64,000 nucleotides of DNA from Hydractinia symbiolongicarpus (GCF_029227915.1 NC_079882.1:10604001-10668000), one strand, 5' to 3'. Positions 29,338 to 41,573 are shown, counted from the stretch's first letter. The notes: a model not told the origin generated them from the sequence alone. Translations and numbers: made by a program.

Positions 29338-32300
29338 CTAAGCACTCTGCCAACTTTGCTCCACGATAGCCTGTACCTTCTTTTCGTATTCTCGTTTATT
29401 TTCTTGATATAGCTGTGCTGCTAAACTGTTTGCAGGACTATTTGGGTTTGGTTCATCGAGTAATGACTACGCAAAAAAATAAAACATCAATTAGTATATG
29501 CCATTACATTGTATAAACGCTGCATCCGAAACGTCGCATTGTGGAAAAAAACGTTTATTTCACGCACTACCAAGAGAATTACTTTTCGCCAGAACTTAAT
29601 TTTGGCGAGAACTAATTTTCGCGAAGTTAGCAAGTCCTACCTAATCGCGAAATGTAATTCTTATTAGGACTTGCTAACTTAATGAAAATTAGTTCTTGCG
29701 AAGTTGGTTCTTTTTTATTTTCAAAACATTTCTCGCGAAAATTAATCCCCTTAAGAAAATATTTCGGGAGAATTACATCTCGCAAATTTCGTGACAGCTT
29801 TTTGTCTTAAAATATATCGCTTTAGGGATCTATTTTGTGATTGACACTGACAAGCTGGGCAGTCATACTGAGAACCTTAAATGTACTTAAAAAATGATTT
29901 TGAATTTATGTATAACCAAATATCTACATACCTGTATCGATGTGAGGATGGAAGAGACATCATATGTCGGACTCCACCGGTTCTGTAAAATATCCAGGCA
30001 AATACCGCCATCAGCGTAAACTGAAAATAACAGAACAGTAACACATAGATAGACATACACAATATTAAATGTAACAGGGTTACAGAAGAAAACACAGGAA
30101 TACGTGTGGGTTTATTTGGGATTTTTTTAAGGAAATTTAAGATGATTCAGGGAGCGTAGCAAACCTAAGTAACAAAATCAGTGCAAAGAGGAAATCATAA
30201 TAAAATTAAATGCATAATTAAAGATATGAGGAGTCAAAACAGATTTTTTTGGGAAATCAAATTACATTTGGACCAATTTAAATACAATTAATTTTTGATT
30301 GTTAAACAGACCAATCGTATTTTATTTTTTTAAGAACAGTGGCCAGCCTGATACATTTACATACTGTTATTATACTAATTTTGTATATTTAAACGCAGCA
30401 CGCACCTTCATAAGGTTAAAATTGAATTTTTATTTCTGAAATTTAACTTTAGCAGATTAAAAAATATACTTCATAAAAGCGTTTGCAAGTGCCCTAAAAA
30501 AAATCCTAAGACATTTAAATTGAGTACCCTAAGGAAAGAAATTTTTGTGGTTATTTATGGACTTTTTAAATTTATTTTCGTGAATTTATAAAATTGAATT
30601 TACGAAACAAGAAAATATTATTTACCATTTGGATGAAACATTTTTGATAAAAATTTTACGATTGGTGGCTTGTTCGGATATTCTTCGGTGAATTCCATTA
30701 TTAAGCGAAATGTGCCTGAAAAGAAAACTTGTGTAATAACTTATCCGATCATATTATATTATAGTACATCACATTATCAAGACGCAGAATATCATAGTAC
30801 ATCATATTATTAAGACGCAAATTAAAGTATACCTCCTTCAAATGGTGTGTCATCAGGTCTAAAGAAAAAAAGAAAATCCACATACAATAGACATTAAATT
30901 GTAAAAAGCAATTGAAAAAATTAACGTGTCTCGCAATGGTCTAAGATGAACGGTACAGTCTACGCTATACAATATATTAGGCTAACTAGAAGACTGCAGA
31001 AAATGATTTGGCTAATCTTACCCAAATATAACTGCATTCCATTGCATGATGTTATTTTCTGTGGGAGCGCCACTTACACCTGCAGGTGGATCATCTTGCA
31101 GTCTAATAAAATAAACGATTTATATTCATAAACCTAACTAAGATATTCCTGAGAATCAATTAAAAATCTACTTTTTTCTTTACATCAGAAGCTATTTTAA
31201 AACCTATGACATACTCAAATTTACCCAAATCATTACCCAAATCAAATCATATATTTATAATCTGTTAGTTTTGTCATATTTATATCAAAAACAAAACTCA
31301 GAAAAAAAAATTACTCATGAAGATGTATTTTTAAATTAAATGCAGGCTCTTCCTAAAAATTCTATGGTTATGCCTAGTACAAAACGATGTTTCCTTTTTG
31401 ATTTTGATCCTTTACAATGAAAATACTACTGGGTTGTCATGTCATGATGGATTCAACAAAGTTTCTTTAAAGGCTGCCTTCGTGCCTATTTTGCAGCTTA
31501 CAATGACATTTTCAACAAAATAACAGGATGGTGCCGTTGTGTCACCGTAGCTGCTGCAATTTAATATGGCTGAGTGAATGTTACCAGAGCCCCGGGTTAA
31601 CCCCAGCCATGTGAGTAAAATTAAGGAGATGGCATACTGTGTGCGCCAAGAGTTGTTTGATAGAGCGCGGATCCTAATTGGGTCTGCATAGCTCAAAATG
31701 AGCAATAAATACTCTAGGCCTGCCCATTTATAACCCATAACCCCTCCTGAAAATAATAGACAAGGTATATCCCTCAATATTTGTGAGGTTAGCCATGTAA
31801 AACATGCACATCTATCTATGGAGGGGGTTATTGGTTGATACATATATATTATTTTTGTTGTGTTTAAACGTGTATATTGATATGTTTGTTCAGTGTGTTG
31901 ACAGTTTTAAAATGACTGGTTTCTTGTTAGCTTTCACCAATAACCTATATCCAATAACACTTACAATGTTCTTATAAAATTCATGTCACACAATGACAAA
32001 GCTATTTCTTTACTTCTCTGAAAATAATGTTAGTAACAATTTGCACTGGTAGTGGAATTCTTTGAAAATATTTTCATAAGAACAACTTTTGTTTTCCTTT
32101 TCATAACTCTACTTTCCTTTTCATCAACATTTTTTTAATCTGCCTGAATTATTCCGAACATGCAAAATAGCACTGTCTACCAGTTTGTTGATCTGGTGAG
32201 AAAAAAGCATGATGCTTTTAGTAATCTTGGCTAAGTGTATTAAGGTGACAGTAACCCTTTTAAAAATCGGAATTTTTTTTACATAATTTGTTACAAAAGG

Positions 32301-34578
32301 TTATTTTCAGACCATATATATATGTCAATATTTTTTCTGTTATAACACACTTGTCACGATTATATAGCTAAAATACTATTATCTTTCACCAAATATATTC
32401 AGACTCGACAATTCCTCTTTAAATTAAAACTTATGTATAATTAATTAGTTCTGCCAAATATAGTTTAAGTCTATGTGCCTGCAAAATTGTACAGAAAAAA
32501 CAACGTAATTATTAAAGAGAAACCTTAAATACAACAAAGATGGCACATTATGTAGAAATTTAAGATAATCTTCATTATGCTACACTGCACAAGCTTTAAC
32601 TTTCGATAGCATTTTCGTTTCACTTTCACAAATTTTCAGACATGCTTGGTGAGCCATGCAGCCATGATATGGTGTGGGGAAATCTATTTTTCTTTTAACA
32701 GCGTTCAATGCAGCAGGGGATGGTAACAAAGAATCTTTTGAGAAAACAAAAGGCTATTGCTAAAAAAATATGAATGAACAAAAACGCTTCACACACAGGG
32801 TTAACCCAAGGTTCATTTAAAAACAGAAGCTGATGATTTTTAGGAAATAGTAAAAAATGATATAAATAAAACACTAAGTATATAATTCGGCTATTTGGAC
32901 AGCTAAAAAAGAATTACTGCCACCTTAATGGAGAAAAATTTTCAAAAACAACTCATGAACCTTAAGTTAACCAACTTCCAGCAAAGTTTGTTATAGCTCA
33001 GGTCTGGAAATTTATCAACTTTAGAGAAATGATTCATTGCTGTCACCCTCAGAAGCTTACAGAAACTATAGCACATACTGTTTTTATTACAAAATTATTT
33101 AAACAAATGGCTCGCTACATAACTTTATATTTTGACTATCCCTCAAAACAACTTTGCAAAAACTAGTGAACCGGCGGGCTTTTGTGCGGGTCAAGCAAAA
33201 AAGGAATCAAGTGAAACGTCCTGGTTGCGCAAATATGCCTCAATATGGTGATCACATTGTGGAGAACACAGGTTTGCAACTTTGGGAGTTACCCTGGAGG
33301 TTTGGATTAAAGGCTTCTTTTCATTTTTTAGTGGTTTTAAGGATTTTAGCAAACTTTTAGAAAAACAAGAAAGGCCAAAGTAGTTGGTAAAACTTCTTGA
33401 GTTTAAGTTGATTTTCACTAGTATATATATTTTTAAAATTTTTAATGGTCAGTCATAGGATGTGAATTGAACCTCTGAGCCACTTGCAAATCAATTTAAT
33501 AATGAAAGAAGTCAGTTTGATTTACTTCCATTCTTAAATCGATTTGTGAGTGACACTTTTATGTGGTCCATAGTTTCTTTAACTTCTATTTTAGAGAATT
33601 TTTACCTGAACTATGTGATGCCTTTAAGGCTTTAACCTTTTTGAATGTTCATATTTTCCCGGTAAGCCCTTTCGGCTTTAACAATTGTGTGCCAGGCAAA
33701 AAGATGTGGGCACTAGGTGAAGTGAAGTCCTTCTTAGTCTGTTTCCTTGCACGAGGATATCATTATGACTTTATATAAATATATGTGAATCAGAAGTTAT
33801 GGATCTACACTTGATAATAGTTTATAAAGCCTCAAAAATGTTTCCGTAGTAGAAAAAAATAGGCATTCTATAACCCAATTAAGAGGGTGCCGATAAGCCA
33901 CAAACGCCCGCATATACAAGGGCGAGTTTGGGCGACTTTTCGAATTAAATTGACGGTTGTCCGCCGAAAACGCCCGCACTTTCCAGAACACGCCCGGAAC
34001 ATTCCTGAAATGCAACATCTTGTTACACAAACATGACGGAAGACAGTTGAAAGAACGCGCTTGAAGAGAAAGGAGGTAATAAAGTTTATATATATATAAG
34101 TTATTTATCAAGTAAATCTTATCAAAAACCATAAAAAACAGTTCTTTTAAAAACTTAGCTACCATATAGTTAGTTTATTCTAATTTTTATACTTTTTTAA
34201 ATAATTCTTCGAGAGTCATTATGGTGAATTTTTTTTTTCGGGCATTGTTCAGGACTATGCGGGTTTTTTTGGGCAAATACCTGAATTTTTTTTAAAACAC
34301 AGAACTCGCCCGAAAACGGTCGCACTTTTTACGGAGTATGCACCCTCGTACCCAATTACACTTCTCAATATTCTGCTACTTAGAAGATGTAGACGCTTAC
34401 TTAGGTTATTACAAGGCTGCTGGTAATAGAAATTGCTCAGTTGGTTTGAAAGTAATATAACAGTAAAAATCAACCGAAAATCAAGAAATTTTGCCAACTC
34501 CTTTCGATTTTCTTGTTGGCAGAAAAGTTCTAACCTTTTAAAGTCTCGCATTAGTCTTCGTCGGGCTGGAGTTGACAT
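29338..34578 (-). CDS. RAD6/UBE2A-type E2 ubiquitin-conjugating enzyme, six exons
   Basis: Exons on the minus strand: 34578-34535, 31102-31022, 30858-30833, 30715-30626, 30020-29932 and 29466-29338. Together they are 459 nt, 152 residues plus TAG, the exact length of human UBE2A/UBE2B. Phases match at every junction. The start [15 protein letters not shown] is the diagnostic RAD6 N-terminus. [10 protein letters not shown] and MFHPN precede the active-site block [20 protein letters not shown], whose Cys is the catalytic thioester residue. The end [20 protein letters not shown] is near-identical to animal UBE2A/B. Known role: with RAD18 it monoubiquitinates PCNA, and with BRE1/RNF20 histone H2B. 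The final QSWQSA differs from the vertebrate QSWNDS. It is convergent with the receptor gene. Confidence 0.97.
29585..29790. mobile_element. Fold-back element in the last RAD6 intron
   Basis: AACTAATTTTCGCGAAGTTA then GCAAGTCCTA at about 29610-29640 is followed by its inverted copy TAGGACTTGC then TAACTTAATG at 29667-29690. Outer TTTCGCGA/TCGCGAAA motifs continue the symmetry. It is probably a palindromic MITE. It carries no coding sequence. Confidence 0.6.
31103..33881 (-). other. RAD6 intron 1, distal part
   Basis: A non-coding intron. An open frame on the minus strand at 31843-31442 (133 codons) has mixed composition and no domain I recognise. Its sequence looks repeat-derived. Nothing else stands out. 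Confidence 0.45.
33882..34349. mobile_element. 468-bp MULE-like MITE in RAD6 intron 1
   Basis: The 9-bp sequence ACCCAATTA is duplicated at 33873-33881 and 34350-34358. The element starts AGAGGGTGC and ends GCACCCTCGT, inverted copies of each other. Subterminal CGCCCGCA and GGGCGAGTT motifs recur in both arms. A 9-bp duplication is typical of Mutator-like elements. No transposase. Confidence 0.75.
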
Positions 34579-34920
34579 ATCTACCTTCTTGTGTTAAAAA
34601 AAAGCACAGGAATAGGACTGCCCTTGTTATGAGACTATGGCCAGATAATTTTCAAACAAGCGAAAAGAGACGATCTTGTTTCACACCACCGACATTTTCT
34701 TTATTTTACGAAAAGTATGTTATGACTCGATATTTTTTGTCAATAAAATTTTATACCAAGTTTAAAACAGGTAGAGCGAGGTAAATTATTAAATATGACG
34801 TCATACTCTATTTCGTGGGACGGGGCCCTCGCGACAGGGGGCATACCCCTCCATTCTCCCTTGGCCCCTTTTAACTGACTGGAATTTTATGCCGTTTTTG
34901 CAAATTTTGTAAGTACGGTA
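34579..34920 (-). promoter_or_regulatory. Probable RAD6 5' UTR and promoter region
   Basis: This is the sequence immediately upstream of the ATG on the minus strand. It includes a relatively GC-rich block near 34815-34870. No TATA box or initiator can be assigned with confidence. Confidence 0.3.
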
Positions 34921-35084
34921 CACATCCGCTAATTCGAATGCCATTAATTCGAACATTCGCCATTCAGAACAAAATTTTTGGTCCCTTGCTTTATGAAACT
35001 CTTCTATTTACTGCTGCTTAATTCGAACTATCGTTTATTCGAACATATATTTCGATCCCTTGCGTGTCCGAATTAGGGGAGGTG
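34921..35084. mobile_element. 164-bp Tigger/pogo-type MITE
   Basis: TA at 34919-34920 and 35085-35086 flank ends that are inverted: CACATCCGCTAATTCGAA and CGAATTAGGGGAGGTG. Internal TTAATTCGAAC and GTTTATTCGAAC units are the repeated motif commonly seen in Tigger-derived MITEs. Confidence 0.75.
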
Positions 35085-35086
35085 TA

Positions 35087-37440
35087 CTCTACCACAATTT
35101 CTCTAATTTAGTGCAGCCTCTAATCAGTGGTGACATCCAGGTGAAAAGTACAGCTTATCACAGGACAGTCAAAGCAATATATCGAAGACAGGAAATGAAA
35201 TTTATGCTTGAGAAGCTGGATAAAGTTTGCAGATGAGCATGTTTCAAAAGTCTTTGGATGAGACTATGAATAAAAATATAGACGATTAAAATGTATTCAA
35301 GACAAACATGATAACCATTACGTTAGATGGTAGTGAAGATCACCTCGCAAGTAAGAAGCTCACGGATCTTGTTGGCAATGAAATGTTAGAATTAGAAGAA
35401 AGCTTCTGACAAATAAACCAGCACTCAACCTAAAAGAGCTATGATCAAACCATTTTCGAATGAAGGTTGACAAGGTTGATGATCAAGCCTCCATATGACG
35501 CAGTTTTAGAACTATACGATGGAGATGGAGATGATCTTGAACACATTTATTGTGAAGAACTGAATACTATTTAAATACTCCTGACATAACTGCAGAATCA
35601 GACAACCCTGGAAGTGTTGTCATAAGTGTGACTTCGACTGACACTGTTTAAGGCACAGAAGTTGATAAGCTAGTTTAATCCACGTGATTAATGATCACGT
35701 TTGCGAATATCAGGTGATCCTTTTTTAGACGCATAACGCCTCAAGCAGAACTTGCGGTGATACTAGCCATATAGCCCTGGTCGCAACTGACGGAAGGAAA
35801 ACGAAAAACAGGTATGTAACCATAGCTAGTATATCGATATTACTAAGCTATGGAACTACCCAAAATCAGTCAGAATCACCCAAAATACCTAGAACCAACC
35901 AAAATTACCCATAACAAAGCAGAATCAGCCAGAAAAATGGAGAACCAGCCAAACGTATGAAATCAATGGACCTGTTTATCTTTCAGACCTCCGCTCTGCT
36001 CGGACCTAGCGATGGTGATGTATATGCGCGTAAAATAAGTACTTCATGGCAACCCTGACCTCCACCCCAAAACCAGGGCTTCTTTAAAAAGATTTTTATC
36101 CATTATTCTTGAGGGTCAGCCTCCATGTTCATGGCATATGGCAATAAAGAACGAACTAATATCAAAGAATAATATAAAACAAATAATATACAGAAAAGCA
36201 AAACAAGGTATATGGATGCATTGTACATTCATGTTAATTAATTTACAAAGTGATGTGTACACCAAGTGTTTTTTAAAAAGTTGAACTCAGCAGATATATG
36301 TTGCGAAATATTTGTTGCACAGTTCGGCACATCTCACCTTGTATATATACAATACAACACAAGACATTAACTGGCTAATTCAGCGTGATAAACACGCGTG
36401 AAAAATATAAATACAGCATCATATGCATTAATTTCCGATTAACTTCACAACTATGATGAACGGTATGATGATCAGCAACTGGATGAAAAAACTTCTCCAG
36501 CCATGAAGCCAAACGTGGAAGCTCTATAGCCTTTTTTCCGGAGAAGAAAAACAATAAAGATGACCATTTGTTACGCCGTGCATCTTACAATATATATTTT
36601 CGTACTCTGTTTTTTCACGATTTTCGTCATAAACTCGAAGTTTGGTGGTACATGAGAAATAAAAAATATGAAGAACATTAAACACTGTTAGCAAAAGTTT
36701 GCGATGCCAAGGCGAACTGACGATTGAGGAAAAACCTTTGCGAAAATCGCCTTGAATACTAACTCACTGCGCATATGCAGTCAGACCCGCAAAGAATTGC
36801 CGTAGAGAATCCGAAAAGAAACTTAGTTTCTGGCAACCTGCGATAGTGAAAACCTCGCTTTTAAAAAATGATAATCTCTATTTTTATTTTTCTTAACAAC
36901 CAGCGGTGTCACGGGAGTTGTCACGTCAATTTTATCCTCAACGAGCACTACATTTGTCGAGTGACATTTTCGGGTGATATGGCATGGTTTACGACCAACA
37001 TATGGGATACCGTTTAAAGTACAGAAGTTGATAAACCAGTTGATTTAATAGTGTTGATAAAAATCAATGACACCATCAGTGACGCAAACAACCAATGTTC
37101 TAACTCACTGCTACCATTTCGTTAAATATCAAAGGCGTGACTGCTAAGAGTGAAGAGTAAAGTATTAAAAGATGGGCTAAAAATAGATGGCATAATCAAA
37201 GAGACATCAATGTCTTCGAGTAGTGGGGCAAAAGAAGTGATCGAAAGGGCGGTGACTGTAGCAAACAATGCAAAAGAGATGTTATAGAGACAGGGACTGA
37301 TAATGAAGGAAATCGATTCGACATTTTCAGTTGGACAAATTTAAAAAAACAGACTTTTTTTCCATTGTATTTGAGATGATTCAAATTTCCCTAAAAGGAG
37401 GGGGTATAAAGAAAATATAAAAAAAATTGAAATGGGAACA
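35087..37440. other. Decayed transposon-like sequence
   Basis: Short open segments such as HLASKKLTDLVGNEMLELEE (about 35341-35402, + strand) suggest an old coding element too broken to name. Near 35860-35960 the motif ACCAACCAAAAT/CAGAATCAGCC recurs in simple fashion. A shared block CACAGAAGTTGATAA…AGTT occurs at about 35650 and 37020. No intact gene. Confidence 0.4.
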
Positions 37441-38011
37441 CCTGGGATCAAAATAGGACTAATTTCTTAAAGCAGGATCAACCTATCAGTTTCTGAACAT
37501 ACGGGTTGATGACATCATCTAAATATCTGTCATCGTTCGGCAAAAGTACATGACCCTATACATTTTCTGGATGAGCGTTTAACGGGTAAACCAAATTCTG
37601 TAAAAAATTCATTGCACATTTGTTTGTTTTTGCTGAAATCTGCAGAATTTTTAAACCCTAAAATTTCCTTCACCGTTCATCAAAGGCACATGATCCTATA
37701 CGTTATCATTATCAGCGTTTCGAGCTTTACACATGAGTGAGTCGTTGGGTATACAAATTTTTTACAGCCTTAGCTGACGTCATAAAAGATTTTTAAACCC
37801 GTATGTCCTTAATCGTTCGTTAAAACTAGGAGGATAGGTTGAAAGTACATGGTCCTATACATTAGTGTTTCAAGCTCTTTACAATAGTTGTAACAAGTTA
37901 AATAAAAATTTTTTTGCAAGTCATTGCTGACGTCATCAAAATTTTAATTACGAGATCTTTTTCATTGTTTTTCTGCCTAGGTGGATTTTTCCATGGGTCC
38001 TTATCGACTAG
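37440..38011 (+). mobile_element. Helitron 3' part with repeated subterminal units
   Basis: Three diverged ~190-bp units begin near 37530, 37675 and 37810 with CGTTCRKYAAAA, RCATGRYCCTATACATT and GCGTTT. The segment ends with the hairpin GTGGATTTTTCCATGGG and CTAG at 38008-38011. A hairpin followed by CTAG is the 3' signature of Helitrons. The 5' end is not identified. Confidence 0.6.
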
Positions 38012-38268
38012 TATGTTATTAAAAAGACATTAAACTTATCTCGAAAATGCTGAAAATGTAATAAAGCTACTACATTCACATGCACGTAATTTTTGACGTA
38101 AGAGCTTACGGAAAATTTCTACGTAATTTGAATCATCTCAAATACAATGGAAAAAAGTCTTATAACATATTAAAACTGTTTTTTTAAATTCGTCCATCTT
38201 TTTATTTCTAAATTACAAAAAGTCTCCCGGATGGAGGCCCAGTGGTCCTAAACCTGGATATAAGTCCA

Positions 38269-38337
38269 CAGGACTTATAAACAGGGCTTATTTATATGCG
38301 AGGAGGACTTATAAACAGGGCTTATTTATATGCGAGG
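38269..38337. repeat. 34-bp tandem duplication
   Basis: Two identical copies of a 34-bp unit beginning GGACTTATAAACAGGGCTTA at 38271 and 38305. The exact identity implies a recent slip or duplication. Confidence 0.85.
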
Positions 38338-38339
38338 GG

Positions 38340-39230
38340 ATAGGGTACGTAAAGTTTTACGTAAGGGCTTACGGAATGGCTGGTGTTCATTCATTTTCTT
38401 ACGTAACACATGTGACGGAATTATCGTAAACACCCACGGAGTTTCGTAAGTGATAAGGTAGATTTTTCATTCGAACAAAATTTTTGTTCACAACAAATCG
38501 TACGTAAGCTAAAAGAAGGAAAAAAGAAGGAAAAAACTGTGCAATAGCTTTCGATTCTATTTTCAAAGGTCTATAATTTATAAACTTTAATCAAAAACGA
38601 ACACAAACTATAATTAAAATTTCTTCGTATAACGAGGAAGAGCTTTGTTTTGCAGGCCCGTCGAGACTGCGATTTCTAAGGTTTGTTGGTGTAGTGCGTG
38701 ATCTGTTTTTAAGAACGTGATCCATTGCTTTTCTTTGATGACTGCGATGTTCCAAAGTTAACGCAACAAATACATTTGGTATAACGGGATATTTGCTACT
38801 GATACAAAATATAAACTTACCCAAAGACCGAACCTGCGAGTTCAAAATATTAACCGATTAAAATACGCTTACCTGTTTAAAAGTCTAAGTAACATTGAAA
38901 CAAACCTCACGCAAAGGAGAGAATTTTCCGCAAAAATTATACAAGAGCTTAGGTTATACCAAACCAGTACTTAAAGGGATACGAAACAATTCAATAAGCT
39001 CAATCGCCGCAATTTCTGAAGAATTGCGTGTAACAAACGGACTACTTAAAAGGTCAAGATTCAAGAAATTATACACACTTTAGAACAACATGGACGTCTA
39101 GACAACCTGTGTATGAAAATTAATTTTTATAATGAATTTGCAATTTTTTTATTTTATTTTCTAAAAAAAAAATTTTCAGTATTTTTTTTGCCGGTAAAAT
39201 CACCTACGGTCTGTTAAGTTTATTGTATAT
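38340..39230. other. AT-rich stretch without a recognised gene
   Basis: Contains several TACGTAAG motifs at 38345-38460. It also has short open frames on both strands (38845-38591 minus, 38895-39083 plus) with no recognisable domain. Probably old mobile DNA. Confidence 0.4.
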
Positions 39231-39236
39231 CAGTGA

Positions 39237-39680
39237 ATCCGAAGTTTGTTTTGACGAGGGAACAGAGACAATACGAGGACCTGTATTTGTTAAAAAAATA
39301 GTATATTACTAGCTTTAAGAAGGTAATTAATACCTTTATAATAATTTTAAAGTCATTGTTGTTGCTCAGACTGGCTTTATGTGCAATAAACTTGTATGTT
39401 TCTATGCAAAATTTTCCAAGGTTAGTTCAAAAAGTTTGAAGTTTATTTTATTAGAAGGTGTGAGTTAAAAGCAAGGGTAAGTACTGATATTATATAAATT
39501 ATGGATATCAAATAAATATAGGGAACTTTTCTGCCATTCTCAGTTATATTTAGATGCCCAATATGATATTTAAGTTAATGAAGTTGTTGTTGTCCTCAGT
39601 GATCATAAACTTTTACAACGCCATTAGCTCGACTTTCGTGTGAGGTACTAAAGTCAAAAAACAACAGTTCGTAACCCCTT
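39237..39680 (-). repeat. Dispersed repeat copy B (inverted)
   Basis: Reverse-complement copy of the repeat at 27965-28400. It starts TTTTGACGAGGGAACAGAGA and ends AAACAACAGTTCGTAACCCC. It carries an uninterrupted CCTTCTAATAAAATAAAC site that serves as an empty-site reference for copy C. Confidence 0.75.
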
Positions 39681-39744
39681 TAGTAGGTGATCTACCACAT
39701 AGTGTGACCGTTGGAAATGAGGTCATACTCGCTTTGAAAAAAAA

Positions 39745-39920
39745 TCTCTATAATAATAGCCGTATTCCGTCTGTCTGTCTCTGCGCGGATCCCCCGCTGA
39801 GTTAGAAGATGATGTTACGGAAACACGAATATCAAATGCGATATATTTTTATCCACTTTGTTGCGACGGGTAAATATAAAAGACGGGCGAACTCGTGGAT
39901 TTTTCCACGGGCAACGACTA
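39745..39920 (+). mobile_element. Short nonautonomous Helitron 1
   Basis: Starts TCTCTATAATAATAGCCG followed by GTCTGTCTGTCTCT. It ends with the hairpin CTCGTGGATTTTTCCACGGG then CAACGACTA. This 5' TC start and 3' hairpin arrangement is typical of Helitron derivatives. It abuts a second copy head to tail. Confidence 0.7.
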
Positions 39921-40054
39921 TCTATATGATAATACCCGTATATGTCTGTCTGTCACGCAAAATGGTAGCTTAGCTGCACAAGTAGTGAGACGCACGTGAT
40001 GCGATATAAAAAGGAAGGGCGAACCCGTGGATTTTTCTACAGGCTAACGACTAG
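39921..40054 (+). mobile_element. Short nonautonomous Helitron 2
   Basis: Starts TCTATATGATAATACCCG and GTCTGTCTGTCACG. It ends CCCGTGGATTTTTCTACAGG then CTAACGACTAG. It is inserted directly after copy 1. Confidence 0.72.
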
Positions 40055-40595
40055 TAAATAGATACTTTTTTCTGCTTTTCTTTCCGTTGTATTCATTTTT
40101 TTTTGCCAACAGTAACACAGCTATGTTATTTATGTGGCACTTTCTTCAGGGTCCCATGTTTATATTCTACTTTAGGTGGCGGGCAGTGTAAGGTTATTCC
40201 TAGCTACCTAGCTAGCTAGTGATAGAACAAAAGCAATTTTTATGATACTAATTTTTTTTGTTGCAGAAAGAACTTTAAACTGCAGATCTTGTTTCACATT
40301 AGTTAGACCTGAATCAATTGCATGCCACTTAAGTATTTTCACTGTATAGCTAGCTAGCAATTAGAAGGGACAGTTCAGGAACAACACTGCAGATTAGACT
40401 ATGATAGTTTAATTAAGCTGCAATAGTCTGTTTATCTATTTCTCCTAATTAGGTTAACAACATGGTTTTTGCTACCTGTGGCTTTTCCGTTGTGGTGCTG
40501 ATTTTTTTTTAACTAAACAGCCCACAAAAATTCTTTGAGAGGAATAGAGCTCAATTTTACATAGGGTAGCGAAGGACAATATTTTTAAATCAAAA
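40055..40595. other. AT-rich spacer
   Basis: Contains CTAGCTAG runs near 40200 and 40350. No gene and no clear element end is visible. Confidence 0.4.
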
Positions 40596-40777
40596 TCTAT
40601 ATAATAATACGCTAAGTGTGTCTGTCTGTCTGATTGTGACAGGCAAAGTGGATGTGTTCATTTTCCTTTAATGTTGCCGAAAAATGCATGTCTTATTTGT
40701 TAAATTTTCTGACGTTACGGCGCGACGGTAATAACATTAATTTAACGTCAATATCTTATATCAATTTAATAAAGCCA
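40596..40777 (+). mobile_element. Truncated Helitron 5' end
   Basis: TCTATATAATAATACGCTAA followed by GTGTGTCTGTCTGTCTG is the 5' signature shared with the copies at 39745 and 39921. No matching plus-strand 3' end follows before an inverted Helitron end at 40778. Confidence 0.55.
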
Positions 40778-41200
40778 CTAGTCGATAAAGCCCGTGGAAA
40801 AATCCACTTGTGCAGAATAAAAACGAAAAAAAAGCGTCATTTAAATTTTGATGACGTCAGCAACCCATCCATAAAAAAAAATTTAGAACCTTGTTTTCAC
40901 GTTGCCCCTATTGTGTAGACCTTAAAGCGCTGATCAAGAAAATGTTTATGATCATGTGCTTTTGATATGAGCGGTTAAGAAGATATAAGGAAGGGTTTGA
41001 AACCTTTGCTGACATCAGCAAAAACGAGCAAATATGCAAAAAAAATATTTTAAGAAATTCGTATACCTGTTGCCTTCATAGATCTTTAAACGCTGACCAA
41101 GAAAATGTATAGGATTATGTACTTTTGACAAACGGTTGCAGAGATATCAGGGTTTGAAGGTTTTTTGATAACGTCTTTAACCCGTCCATTCCGAAACGGA
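40778..41200 (-). mobile_element. Helitron 3' part, inverted
   Basis: CTAG at 40778-40781 and the hairpin CCCGTGGAAAAATCCAC at 40791-40807 form a Helitron 3' end read on the minus strand. The units beyond, with AAGCGCTGATCAAGAAAATG and AAACGCTGACCAAGAAAATG, are the complement of the units at 37530-38000. It is therefore an inverted relative of that copy. Confidence 0.6.
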
Positions 41201-41543
41201 TTCGGGGACCCAGGTTTGGGAAACTTACCCAAATTGATCTTAGTTGTTCCTTAGTTACCCACGCGGTGAAAAATCATTGACGTCACCACCTCGGTTCCAA
41301 GTTATTTAGCCTCAAAGTTTTAGGTGCACTGTAATGGCTTCATTAATTTATTATAGGATATTGACGTTTCTATTTGACTGTTAAATCTTTTTGCTCTACA
41401 TGGCCCCGCTCTTTTTTATTTATATTTGGCTCTCTAGTCTTTTTGTCTTGAATGGCCTTGTTTTGTCATTTTTGTTATATTTGGTTTTCAAATCTTAGGC
41501 TTACCTTGACCCTGTTCCGTATTTGCCTCTCGAATCTGGCCCT

Positions 41544-41573
41544 GACGCGTGGAGTTTAGAAACTCCACGCGTC
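41544..41573. repeat. Perfect 14-bp-stem hairpin
   Basis: GACGCGTGGAGTTT, a two-base AG loop, then the exact complement. It is GC-rich within AT-rich DNA, between the inverted Helitron end and the helicase relic. Confidence 0.85.

Noticed and set aside
31442-31843. 133-codon minus-strand open frame in RAD6 intron 1
   Set aside because: Sits in an intron on the same strand, no recognised domain, codons look random or repeat-derived.
41544-41573. Hairpin as a Rho-independent terminator
   Set aside because: Eukaryotic context, and no T run follows; listed instead as an unexplained hairpin.
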